Source: a virus | DNA: 31,286 nt | Strand: one strand, 5' to 3' | IMG/VR virus record: IMGVR_UViG_3300023174_000463 | Span: 1 to 31,286 of that record | Shown here: one piece after another, positions 24,488-30,737 of the stretch | How positions within the stretch are numbered: position 1 is the first letter of the stretch | Layout of the letters: every line of letters begins with the position of its first letter | Notes under the pieces: model-generated | Told to the model about the DNA's origin: nothing | The model's input: only the letters and a program-made list of their open reading frames with translations | Database searches by the model: none | Program-made: the position numbers and the translations under genes

Positions 24488-24594
24488 GATAGTTTCTCAT
24501 GAAGACCAAAACTAATTCCAGTAATACAAATTACAAAAAACAATACAAGAAAAACAAGAATTAGTTTTCCAAAACCATCGATTTTATCTTTCAT
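24484..24594 (-). CDS. Tiny single-pass membrane protein (36 aa)
   Basis: ATG 24594, preceded by AAGGAAAAGCAA (good ribosome site), gives 36 residues: MKDKIDGFGK, a hydrophobic helix (LILVFLVLFFVICITGI) and a short tail GLHEKLS. It is the first of three consecutive tiny membrane ORFs and overlaps the next by 4 bp. Possible roles include membrane modification or interference with host membrane proteins, but nothing in the sequence decides this. Confidence 0.55.
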   Translation of the reverse strand: MKDKIDGFGKLILVFLVLFFVICITGISFGLHEKLS

Positions 24595-24612
24595 TTGCTT
24601 TTCCTTGGTTAG

Positions 24613-24951
24613 TTAATTGTAATTATCACAATCAGTTAAAACAAATGACAAGCGCATATATGGTCTTTCTTCACTACGATATACTGTAGTTTCATAAACA
24701 TAACCACCGGTAGTCATTCGGGCTGTTGTTTTTTTCTTATTTAGTTTCTTATTAAGTTTATCTAATGCTGTATTATAAGTTTCAAGAAGATATTTACGAT
24801 TTGTTTCCTTCATCTCTTGAATTGAAGGTACACCAATACGTTTAGGAGTAATCCAAACCCACTTGTCATATTCCATATGACAATAGACTTTTTCATAATC
24901 AAACTGTTCAATTAGTTTATCTGCAATTTGTTCTGCTAAAGTGTAATTCAT
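24613..24951 (-). CDS. Unknown protein
   Basis: A 112-residue protein starting MNYTLAEQIADKLIEQFDYEKV, with a central basic helix (DKLNKKLNKKKTTARM) and a beta C-terminus (GGYVYETTVYRSEERPYMRLSFVL). No family is recognised. The ATG overlaps the stop of the GC-richer ORF (ATGA) and follows GGGGGAAG, a strong ribosome site. Base composition returns to AT-rich within this gene. Confidence 0.65.
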   Translation of the reverse strand: MNYTLAEQIADKLIEQFDYEKVYCHMEYDKWVWITPKRIGVPSIQEMKETNRKYLLETYNTALDKLNKKLNKKKTTARMTTGGYVYETTVYRSEERPYMRLSFVLTDCDNYN

Positions 24952-25187
24952 TTCTTCCCCCTCGCTCGAATTTCCGCCGCCAAAGCGTTGAAGTTGTCAC
25001 TCATGTAAGCATATGTCTCAGCGCATTTAGCACATTCCTCACGCTCGACAGCGGCGACTAGTTCGGCAAAGCGTGTGAGTTCTTCGATTGGCGCGACCGT
25101 GACAATTTCTGAACCGTCTTCGTAGACCTGCATGACTCGTATAAACCCAGCCTCTTGCGCCATACGGATGATGTCATCGCGGTTCAC
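24948..25187 (-). CDS. GC-richer small phage protein, proteobacterial phage type
   Basis: A 79-residue protein starting at GTG 25187 (overlap GTGA, GGAG site 7 bases upstream). The layout NRDDIIRMAQEAGF, then ELTRFAELVAAVEREECAKCAE and a C-terminal AEIRARG, is a very common pattern of small proteins of unknown function in phages and prophages of Proteobacteria. Its G+C content is visibly higher than that of its neighbours and codon choice differs (GCC, GCG, CGC, GTC), pointing to acquisition from another phage. Function is not known. Confidence 0.7.
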   Translation of the reverse strand: MNRDDIIRMAQEAGFIRVMQVYEDGSEIVTVAPIEELTRFAELVAAVEREECAKCAETYAYMSDNFNALAAEIRARGKK

Positions 25188-25348
25188 TTTGCAACTCCTT
25201 CAAACCGAGCCCAGCAACCTGTGGTCTTACGCGAAAAGTTGATGATTTGAACCATTGCTTCAGCGTCATCTTTATTAGGAAAGACATCAAGAGTCATCTT
25301 ACCATTTGGCATGAAGACGCGGATCATATACTTACGCTTATTACGCAT
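25184..25348 (-). CDS. Small unknown protein (54 aa)
   Basis: ATG 25348 opens a 54-residue basic frame (MRNKRKYMIRVFMPNGKMTLDV ... FEGVAK, split here for length), overlapping both neighbours: TAATG with the ORF before and GTGA with the ORF after. It has a short beta-type pattern (YMIRVFMPNGKMTLDVFPN) and contains DDAEAMVQIINFSRKTTGCWA. G+C is somewhat raised, as in the following gene. Coupling and composition argue that it is real; no family recognised. Confidence 0.55.
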   Translation of the reverse strand: MRNKRKYMIRVFMPNGKMTLDVFPNKDDAEAMVQIINFSRKTTGCWARFEGVAK

Positions 25349-25497
25349 TAGGACACCACCTTATCAAAAAGATCTTTGTTAAAGTCACAAGCTTGCATAA
25401 TGTCAAGCATATTTGAAATCTGTTGATCACTCAACTCTTCTACAAGAGCACCAAGAATATTACGAACTTCAGCGATTTGATCTTCAGTGTAATTCAC
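25348..25497 (-). CDS. Small acidic unknown protein (49 aa)
   Basis: GTG 25497 follows AGGAG by 5 bases, and the frame reads MNYTEDQIAEVRNILGALVE then ELSDQQISNMLDIMQACDFN to a TAA overlapping the next ATG. It is helical and acidic. It is the first gene after the sigma70-like promoter at 25527-25555, so it leads the transcript towards gp33/gp59/gp32. Function unknown. Confidence 0.55.
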   Translation of the reverse strand: MNYTEDQIAEVRNILGALVEELSDQQISNMLDIMQACDFNKDLFDKVVS

Positions 25498-25526
25498 AAC
25501 TACTCCTTTTGTTTGACTGTAGAGTA

Positions 25527-25555
25527 ATTATATCCTTATTTGCAATTAATGTACA
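25527..25555 (-). promoter_or_regulatory. Sigma70-like promoter
   Basis: Minus strand: TGTACA, 17 bp spacer, TATAAT, located in the 62-bp gap before the GTG at 25497. The -10 is perfect and the spacing ideal; the -35 is one of the recurrent TxTACA forms in this window. Confidence 0.68.
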
Positions 25556-25559
25556 TATG

Positions 25560-26219
25560 CTAGGACCATAAAGATCGAAAATATTTTCCAAAAAGTCTTA
25601 GTCCAACATCAATTTGTTCACTATGTGCTCGATATCCTTCTAAGTCAAATTGCGCAGTATGATTAGGACCATGTTTCATTTCACTAATGCCTTCCATTTT
25701 ATTAGTGATAGAATTAAATGAAGTTTCTCTGGTTTTTTCCCAATAGATATCATACTCACCAGAATGAAACTGTGCTTCCCAATCTGTATCAAGTTGTTCA
25801 AAACTCCAAATCATTTGATCTAACACCCAAGTCCATCGATCATGCCAAAGATCATCGGTGTCCCATTCATTTTCTTTAGGAGGTGCAGCGGTTGACCTTA
25901 AATGCTCTGGCACATCTTCATCTGCAACATATCCAGATCCTTGTTGAGACGATTTTAGTTGTTTGAGCATAGGTAGGATAATAGGAGTCAATTTATTATC
26001 CATACTCCAAGTATCCCAACTATCAATCTTTACATAGCGAATTTCTGGATGAACAAAGTCTAAAACCTTCTGTAGACCAACACAGATAGGATTAAGAATT
26101 CGATTTACCTTTTTTACCCAAGGTTCATTATAGTCGATTTCACGCCACCAACACAGCTTTTCACAAATAGTATAAGGACTAAACCAATGATTACGATACT
26201 TGGAAAAATATACTTTCAT
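25560..26219 (-). CDS. Conserved T4-like phage protein of unknown function (219 aa)
   Basis: A 219-residue protein of a family widely seen in T4-like and other large phages, without known function. Conserved stretches are FSKYRNHWFSPYTI at the start, FWREIDY-like WWREIDYNEPWV, YVKIDSWDTWSMDNKLTPII, LPMLKQLK, DEDVPEHLRS, WVLDQMIWSFEQ, and the C-terminus VGLRLFGKYFRSLW. The many Trp and Asp residues and an acidic surface suggest a soluble protein, possibly with a metal site. The ATG overlaps the previous stop by one base. The family is recognised by pattern; the role is open. Confidence 0.8.
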   Translation of the reverse strand: MKVYFSKYRNHWFSPYTICEKLCWWREIDYNEPWVKKVNRILNPICVGLQKVLDFVHPEIRYVKIDSWDTWSMDNKLTPIILPMLKQLKSSQQGSGYVADEDVPEHLRSTAAPPKENEWDTDDLWHDRWTWVLDQMIWSFEQLDTDWEAQFHSGEYDIYWEKTRETSFNSITNKMEGISEMKHGPNHTAQFDLEGYRAHSEQIDVGLRLFGKYFRSLWS

Positions 26220-26425
26220 TACTGTCTTCCAATTAATTCATAAATGAGTTGATTAAGCTCTTTATCATAATCAACATTGTTACGACGTTTTTGATAAATC
26301 ATTTCAACTATTGATATTAAATAGTTTTGATATTTCTTTGCATCTTTCAATTCATCTATTAGATTACTTAGATAGGGGTCATCATCATCGTTATCGTAAT
26401 CAATATTATTAAATTGAATTGCCAT
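26219..26425 (-). CDS. Small unknown protein (68 aa)
   Basis: Start placed at ATG 26425 (MAIQFNNIDYDNDDDDPYLS), which follows the neighbour's TAA by one base; the upstream part of the open frame overlaps that neighbour. The product is acidic at the N-terminus (DNDDDD) and helical and basic later (MIYQKRRNNVDYDKELNQLI). No family recognised. It overlaps the next gene by 1 bp. Confidence 0.58.
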   Translation of the reverse strand: MAIQFNNIDYDNDDDDPYLSNLIDELKDAKKYQNYLISIVEMIYQKRRNNVDYDKELNQLIYELIGRQ

Positions 26426-26426
26426 A

Positions 26427-26621
26427 TTACGGCTTCCGTTGCTTTTTACAACCAGAACCTTTAAAGACAACTTGTTCAACTGGTTCTAGGTTTTTTTTAA
26501 ACAATTTATGATTTTTATGCATATATGCTTCACATTGTTCAAACTTATCAAACTCTTCGATTGGTACAGTAAAGTTTCCAGTATTTGTTACTAGAAACAC
26601 ATAAAATACAAATACGTTCAT
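26427..26621 (-). CDS. Small unknown protein with hydrophobic start (64 aa)
   Basis: A 64-residue protein starting MNVFVFYVFLVTNTGNF: eleven mostly hydrophobic residues that may be a beta strand or a short membrane anchor, followed by an EEFDKFEQCEAYMHKNH helix and a basic C-terminus (CKKQRKP). The ATG overlaps the preceding stop (ATGA). No family recognised. Confidence 0.55.
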   Translation of the reverse strand: MNVFVFYVFLVTNTGNFTVPIEEFDKFEQCEAYMHKNHKLFKKNLEPVEQVVFKGSGCKKQRKP

Positions 26622-26956
26622 CCACGTCTCATTTTCGAGACTGCTTCTGCTTCATCTTTATTAAAGATTGGAACTGCATTTGACTTATGCAATGTTGAAA
26701 TGCCAATCATTGCGTCACCAGTATAATGAATGGTTTCTTTTTTTGTAGTTGAACCATTCCATGAATCAACTGATGGAATATGGTGCGTAGACCTATTTAC
26801 CGGAATTTTATATTCCGGGATCTTTGCTGTAGAAATTGATTTAGCTTTGGGATCTACTTTATGCTTTTTAAGAAGTTCTTCCCAAGCAGCTTTTTGCTGA
26901 CGATGTTTAGAATTAAGCTTACGCTTACGCTTTGGAATATGAGCATGAATAATCAT
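26618..26956 (-). CDS. Conserved basic phage protein of unknown function
   Basis: A 112-residue protein whose N-terminus is very basic (HIPKRKRKLNSKHRQQKAAW) and whose C-terminal half carries a pattern repeatedly seen in T4-like and other environmental phages: YKIPVNRSTHHIPSVDSW, YTGDAMIGISTLHKSN and AVPIFNKDEAEAVSKMRRG. The basic tail suggests nucleic acid contact. Function unknown. The ATG overlaps the stop of the upstream ORF (ATGA). Confidence 0.75.
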   Translation of the reverse strand: MIIHAHIPKRKRKLNSKHRQQKAAWEELLKKHKVDPKAKSISTAKIPEYKIPVNRSTHHIPSVDSWNGSTTKKETIHYTGDAMIGISTLHKSNAVPIFNKDEAEAVSKMRRG

Positions 26957-27105
26957 TGGCCTTGAAATTCTGGATTGAATGCTTTAGGGCACGTAAACAT
27001 ATCACACAAAGCTTCTTCCATAGCATCTTCACGTGACATTACAATAATTGGTTCTTCAATACAAAATTCAATAAACTTAAATAAATCATTGTCTACTTCG
27101 TTCAT
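26953..27105 (-). CDS. Small acidic unknown protein (50 aa)
   Basis: ATG 27105 is preceded by GGAGGTGATAT, the best ribosome site in this region. The 50-residue product reads MNEVDNDLFKFIEFCIEEPI then MSREDAMEEALCDMFTCPKA. It is the first gene after the sigma70-like promoter at 27133-27161. Its stop overlaps the next ATG. No family recognised. Confidence 0.6.
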   Translation of the reverse strand: MNEVDNDLFKFIEFCIEEPIIVMSREDAMEEALCDMFTCPKAFNPEFQGQ

Positions 27106-27132
27106 ATATCACCTCCAAATACTGTATGAATG

Positions 27133-27161
27133 ATTATACAATACTAGAAATTAAATGTAAA
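27133..27161 (-). promoter_or_regulatory. Sigma70-like promoter
   Basis: Minus strand: TTTACA, 17 bp spacer, TATAAT; close to the ideal host sigma70 promoter. It lies in the 69-bp gap before ATG 27105 and should read leftward through the small-gene block. Confidence 0.75.
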
Positions 27162-27174
27162 CAACTATTTTAGA

Positions 27175-27342
27175 CTATTCGTATGAGTTCCAATAATAAC
27201 GGCTTGGCGAATTGTCTTGTACTACTTTTTCTTTGTGCTGTGTATATGATTTAATTGGTTCATCATTTACCCAAGCTGGAAGGTCTTCTATTCTATTACA
27301 TAATCGCTCAGCAATTTGTAATAGAATTTGTTCTCTTTTCAT
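27175..27342 (-). CDS. Small unknown protein (55 aa)
   Basis: ATG 27342 follows CGGAGACACAC. The 55-residue frame reads MKREQILLQIAERLCNRIED, then LPAWVNDEPIKSYTQHKEK and ends RYYWNSYE. An N-terminal helix with a polar C-terminus; no family recognised. It lies 13 bp after the preceding ORF, with the same spacing style as its neighbours. Confidence 0.55.
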   Translation of the reverse strand: MKREQILLQIAERLCNRIEDLPAWVNDEPIKSYTQHKEKVVQDNSPSRYYWNSYE

Positions 27343-27355
27343 GTGTGTCTCCGTG

Positions 27356-27535
27356 TTAAATGAGGCTTTTTTCTGATTCCTCTACAGTTTCTTTTAAGAT
27401 TGTCTTAAATGCAGTTCTTTCTTGTAAAGAATATTCTTTATAGTGTTCAGCAAAATGAAGCATTTGATCATTAAATGATAATTGATTTTCAATACATAAA
27501 CTATCAACGATCATTCTTGCCGTAACAATATTCAT
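27356..27535 (-). CDS. Small unknown protein (59 aa)
   Basis: ATG 27535 follows CGGAGATTAAT. The 59-residue product (MNIVTARMIVDSLCIENQLS, FNDQMLHFAEHYKEYSLQER, then TAFKTILKET and an acidic end) is helical and soluble. It begins directly after the stop of the next upstream gene. No family recognised. Confidence 0.55.
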   Translation of the reverse strand: MNIVTARMIVDSLCIENQLSFNDQMLHFAEHYKEYSLQERTAFKTILKETVEESEKSLI

Positions 27536-27536
27536 A

Positions 27537-27794
27537 TTAATCTCCGTCTTCTAGAAGTTGTGGAGCAAATTCTTTTACTTCTTCAAGCAACTGTTCATTC
27601 GAATATTTGTATAAAGCATCGACAATATGGTCATATGCAATTTCATGCAATTCATCTTGATCCATTTCATCTACTAAATGCTCAGCATATACTGCAATTA
27701 AATCATCATCACGACTACGTAAAATACAAAAGATATCATCGTCACGATAAACAGAATCAAACTGTTTCCAATTATGTTGCATAGTATAATTCAT
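27537..27794 (-). CDS. Acidic small unknown protein (85 aa)
   Basis: An 85-residue strongly acidic protein (VYRDDDIFCILRSRDDDLIA; HLVDEMDQDELHEIAYDHI). The ATG at 27794 follows AGGAATAAATA, a fair ribosome site; an internal ATG at codon 5 is possible. Such acidic small proteins in T4-like phages are often early host-takeover factors or DNA mimics, but nothing specific is visible here. Confidence 0.6.
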   Translation of the reverse strand: MNYTMQHNWKQFDSVYRDDDIFCILRSRDDDLIAVYAEHLVDEMDQDELHEIAYDHIVDALYKYSNEQLLEEVKEFAPQLLEDGD

Positions 27795-27797
27795 TAT

Positions 27798-27941
27798 TTA
27801 TTCCTCTTTGAATTGTTCTTTCAAAAACTTAATAACTTGAGATTCCTTAGCAAAGACGTATTCCTTTTCATCAAACTCTGTTTCATCCTTAACTACAACA
27901 TGAAACCCGTTTTGTACCTTCTTAATTTCAATCGTTTCCAT
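27798..27941 (-). CDS. Small unknown protein (47 aa)
   Basis: ATG 27941 follows GTGAGGAATT. The 47-residue charged product begins METIEIKKVQNGFHVVVKDE and continues with FDEKEYVFAKESQVIKFLKE. The pattern (two strands, then a YVF-x-ESQVIKFL helix) resembles short unnamed phage ORFs. It precedes the acidic 85-residue gene by 3 bp. Confidence 0.55.
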   Translation of the reverse strand: METIEIKKVQNGFHVVVKDETEFDEKEYVFAKESQVIKFLKEQFKEE

Positions 27942-27947
27942 AATTCC

Positions 27948-28157
27948 TCACTTACGTTGTGTGTAAACAATACAAATATTATCTGATTCAGCAGCAAAAG
28001 CACAACGAACTGCAACTGGATCAATTCCCTTTTGTACTGCTATTTCAATTGCATTACTGATGGCAGTATTCTTTTTGTCATATATAATACAAACACTTAC
28101 TAAAGTAGAAATACAAATAATAACAACAGCAATAAGCTTACAAATCAATTCATTCAT
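27948..28157 (-). CDS. Small membrane-anchored unknown protein (69 aa)
   Basis: A 69-residue protein with an N-terminal membrane segment (LICKLIAVVIICISTLVSVCIIY, written here as two parts in the sequence from residue 4 to 26), then a polar domain AISNAIEIAVQKGIDPVAVRCAF and ESDNICIVYTQRK. The arrangement TM, then an xxxMIxxGxxPxxARCA-type helix, recurs in short membrane proteins of environmental T4-like phages; function unknown. AAGGAC lies 6 bases before the ATG. Confidence 0.65.
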   Translation of the reverse strand: MNELICKLIAVVIICISTLVSVCIIYDKKNTAISNAIEIAVQKGIDPVAVRCAFAAESDNICIVYTQRK

Positions 28158-28167
28158 AATATTGTCC

Positions 28168-28671
28168 TTATTTAAGTTCCTTAATCAAATCACATACACC
28201 ATACTCTTTTGCTTCTTTTGCATTTAACCAAATATCTTGAGGGGGTAATAGGATTTCACGAATTCGTTTTTCATCAAGACTAGTGGTTTTCTTATAATGA
28301 TTAATCAATCGTTGATCAATGTTACTATATTCCTTTGCTGCAGCAATTAGTTCATGATGCTTACCAACTGCACCCCATGCATATTGATGAGAAAGTATTG
28401 ATGTATTTGGGGTAAGTACACGCTTACCCTTTTCGCCAGCAAGGAAAATCAAAAGTCCAGCTGAAGCAATTTCACCTAGCCCAATAGTTTGTACTGGGAT
28501 TGCTGAACCGCGCATAACATCAATTAATGCAAAGGCTGCAGCTAAATCTCCCCCAGGAGAGCAGATCATTAGATTCAACGCTTCTGGCCTCTCCTCGGAG
28601 AAATTAGATTCAATTATCCATTCAATTATTGGCTTGCATGACTGGAGTGATATATCCTCCATCAAAAGCAT
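28168..28671 (-). CDS. ClpP-like serine protease
   Basis: A ClpP-family peptidase. ATG 28671 (MLLMEDISLQSCKPIIEWI) is preferred, giving 167 residues that match the usual N-terminal strand; the frame is open to 28731 but that part lies inside the lysin gene. Conserved elements: the ICSPGGDLAAAFALIDVMRG block, catalytic S70 in EIASAGL, H95 in LTPNTSILSHQYAW, and D146 in the QDIWLNAKEAKEYGVCD region. Phage ClpP-like proteins may mature prohead proteins or act with host ClpX/ClpA; here no prohead genes are nearby. The gene overlaps the end of the SleB lysin by 50 bp in another frame. Confidence 0.85.
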   Translation of the reverse strand: MLLMEDISLQSCKPIIEWIIESNFSEERPEALNLMICSPGGDLAAAFALIDVMRGSAIPVQTIGLGEIASAGLLIFLAGEKGKRVLTPNTSILSHQYAWGAVGKHHELIAAAKEYSNIDQRLINHYKKTTSLDEKRIREILLPPQDIWLNAKEAKEYGVCDLIKELK

Positions 28672-29233
28672 AAACGAGCTCTTTGTTGGATCTGAATTGC
28701 TGTTCAAAACTAGGTTTAACTTTTTTAACATAATAAACTTTCTTCTTATAAAAAATGTGATGTCCGATTTTTACTGTTTTTACTACATTTTTCCAACCAG
28801 GATTAATACTTTGTTCATGAAAGTATGTTGCTCCTTTTGTAATATCAGACATTGAACCATAATTCAAATACACTTGAACTGCAATATCTTGTGCTCTTTT
28901 ATAATTACCATAATGAATTTTTCTTCTAGCTTCGCACCACCAACTAAATTGGCATATAGAACCAGTTTTTTGTTTTACAACTGAACAAACATCAGGTGCA
29001 AAATTATCATTAACACGATTCATTGTTACCATTGCTACTGCTAGTAATCCATCAGTAATTTCTGCTCCTGCTTCATAATATATATTTTGCGTTAAACAAT
29101 CAACTTGGGTTTTTACTTCAGGAATTAATGTGTGATATGATACATCAATTGGATTGGTTTGTTCATATTCAGCAAATGAACTCCCAATAATCATTGACAA
29201 TCCAATGCATAAAGCGATTGCCAGTGTACGCAT
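28622..29233 (-). CDS. SleB/CwlJ-type cell wall hydrolase with signal peptide (candidate endolysin)
   Basis: A 203-residue exported hydrolase. Residues 1-21 form a signal peptide (basic R2, hydrophobic TLAIALCIGLSMIIG, cleavage probably after SSFA). The Hydrolase_2 domain follows: NIYYEAGAE with E53 the likely catalytic residue, AVAMVTMNRV, CSVVKQK, CQFSWWCE, and GATYFHEQSINPGWK. SleB-type enzymes are lytic transglycosylases that cut peptidoglycan. It is likely the lysin of this phage, partnered by the holin-like protein at 17105-17422. GGAGG lies 4 bases before ATG 29233. The 3' end overlaps the ClpP-like gene. Confidence 0.88.
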   Translation of the reverse strand: MRTLAIALCIGLSMIIGSSFAEYEQTNPIDVSYHTLIPEVKTQVDCLTQNIYYEAGAEITDGLLAVAMVTMNRVNDNFAPDVCSVVKQKTGSICQFSWWCEARRKIHYGNYKRAQDIAVQVYLNYGSMSDITKGATYFHEQSINPGWKNVVKTVKIGHHIFYKKKVYYVKKVKPSFEQQFRSNKELVYAFDGGYITPVMQANN

Positions 29234-29248
29234 ATTGCCTCCTTTCGG

Positions 29249-29920
29249 TCATACGCCCTTCAGCTTTCTATATTGTTTTCTTATATTCATGAACTCGGGA
29301 AGCCAATCTTTGATTTTTTCAACAAAGATTAATGGCCTATCATCTTCAACACCCATGATGATAACAGATTGTTTTACAACAATACCAGTAAGTTCATAGA
29401 AAGCTTGTCCGTATGCTGCCGTTTGGTAAAAATACGAATGAATATCGTCTCGAGTCTTTAAACGCGAAGAAGACTTGAAATCGATGACAGATAATGTTCC
29501 TTCGTACTCCGCAACACAGTCCACGGTACCTGCTACTTGCAGATGGTGTGAATAAAGCGGAGACTCGAGCGCGTGTATATTGTCTATATTATTTAGATAC
29601 TTCTTTATAGACTCATATAGTTTCGCTCCTTGTTCCTTTTCACCAAATACATCCAGTTTAAATTCTGGATCTTCATCAGTTAAAAGGAACTGTTCGCAAA
29701 GAGTATGCATTCTTGTTCCTCGAGATGCTGCTCTAGCAGATACTCGATTTGCTTCCTCTTCGCCTACTCGCTTCCTCCAAGCAAGTATAGAGTCTTTATT
29801 AAGAATACTAAGAACCGAGGTTACAGAAGGGTATTTTCCCTTTTCAGTAATATAAAAACGACCATTTTCGTTTTCTTCTCGATCCAGCGACTTAAAATTA
29901 TGATGTATAAAAGTTTTCAT
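29249..29920 (-). CDS. PD-(D/E)XK exonuclease, RecB/Cas4-like
   Basis: A 223-residue nuclease of the PD-(D/E)XK superfamily, like those of T4-like cyanophages and the MGME1 group. Motif order: PSVTSVLSIL and WRKRVGEEEANRVS near the start, RGTRMH (H72), E119 in LESPLYS, D134 in GTVDCVAEYEG, D147-x-K149 in SVIDFKSS, and the QTAAY helix with Q166 and Y170. These are the metal-binding core and the Q-x3-Y motif of RecB-like exonucleases. Likely role: DNA degradation or end processing in recombination. A TATAAATA late box lies 26 bp upstream. Start ATG 29920 has a poor ribosome site. Confidence 0.88.
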   Translation of the reverse strand: MKTFIHHNFKSLDREENENGRFYITEKGKYPSVTSVLSILNKDSILAWRKRVGEEEANRVSARAASRGTRMHTLCEQFLLTDEDPEFKLDVFGEKEQGAKLYESIKKYLNNIDNIHALESPLYSHHLQVAGTVDCVAEYEGTLSVIDFKSSSRLKTRDDIHSYFYQTAAYGQAFYELTGIVVKQSVIIMGVEDDRPLIFVEKIKDWLPEFMNIRKQYRKLKGV

Positions 29921-29945
29921 TCAAACATTTTATCACAAGGTTAAA

Positions 29946-29953
29946 TATTTATA
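29946..29953 (-). promoter_or_regulatory. T4-type late promoter box
   Basis: TATAAATA on the minus strand, 26 bp before the exonuclease ATG and just after the homing endonuclease gene. It could drive late transcription of exonuclease, SleB lysin and ClpP-like protease. Confidence 0.65.
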
Positions 29954-29974
29954 CAATACTTTTTTACTAAAAAA

Positions 29975-30691
29975 TCATTCAAGCGAATCCTCGTACTTAA
30001 TCATTTTACATTTATCGCCATGCCATCGTGCAAATGGACCTGGTTTAGCTATTGTTCCACAATGTTTACAAGTAATACATTGTAATTCTAATGCTTTCTT
30101 TTTCATTTTATCAATTGTTTCTTGTGAATGAGTTTGTCCAGAAAAAGATGGAACATATGGTTTAATTCCTTTTTCTTCATAAGTTTTTTTTCTATTTCTA
30201 ACTAATTTCTTTTTCCCTTCTTCAGAATAAGATATTCCTGTTCTTGATTTAGAAATATTTTTTCTACCTTCTTCTGACATAGGCTTTTCCCATTTTCCCC
30301 TTGGGCGTTGATTAGCTTTTGCAATCTTTTTTGCAACTTCAGGCCTTTTTGCCGGATTATTTTCACCACTCACACGTTCTGATATTCTTTTTCTACCTTC
30401 TTCTGAAGCAGAAGGATTAAGTTCTCCTGTTGAAAAACCACAAGAACTTAAATTAAAATTCATACAATCAATTTTACCTACATGTTCTAATAATAAAAGT
30501 TCTTCACACACTTTAAGTTCATCTAATGTTTCACAAAATTGAATTATTTCAAGTGTTAATTGTGATTTATCCTTTATTGAACGAACCCATTTTCCAGACC
30601 CAAAGTAGTTATCATTTAAGTTTAAAGTACTATGCCGTCCAATATAATATTTTCCAGATGATGAAGTTGTTTTATATATAAAATGAAACAT
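29975..30691 (-). CDS. GIY-YIG homing endonuclease
   Basis: A 238-residue free-standing homing endonuclease. The GIY-YIG domain is at the N-terminus (FIYKTTSSSGKYYIGRHST, with the second half YYIG; then NDNYFGSGKWV and R/E residues to about 90). NUMOD3-type DNA-binding units follow: SEEGRKRISERVSGENNPAKR, SEEGRKNISKSRTG, SEEGKKKLVRNRK and HSQETIDKMKKKA. The C-terminus has a zinc-type C-x2-C...H-x3-C motif (CITCKHC, then RWHGDKC), usual for phage enzymes of this kind. It lies between phoH and the exonuclease gene with its own late box, as an inserted selfish element. Confidence 0.9.
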   Translation of the reverse strand: MFHFIYKTTSSSGKYYIGRHSTLNLNDNYFGSGKWVRSIKDKSQLTLEIIQFCETLDELKVCEELLLLEHVGKIDCMNFNLSSCGFSTGELNPSASEEGRKRISERVSGENNPAKRPEVAKKIAKANQRPRGKWEKPMSEEGRKNISKSRTGISYSEEGKKKLVRNRKKTYEEKGIKPYVPSFSGQTHSQETIDKMKKKALELQCITCKHCGTIAKPGPFARWHGDKCKMIKYEDSLE

Positions 30692-30721
30692 TTGTAATTA
30701 CCCAATTACTATTAGTTAAAT

Positions 30722-30729
30722 TATTTATA
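30722..30729 (-). promoter_or_regulatory. T4-type late promoter box
   Basis: TATAAATA on the minus strand between phoH and the GIY-YIG gene, 31 bp before the latter's ATG. Homing endonucleases in T4 commonly carry their own late promoters. Confidence 0.62.
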
Positions 30730-30737
30730 CTCTTTAA

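Noticed and set aside
28634-28855. Plus-strand ORF over the lysin gene
   Set aside because: It is antisense to the clear SleB-type gene, without ribosome site or recognisable sequence.
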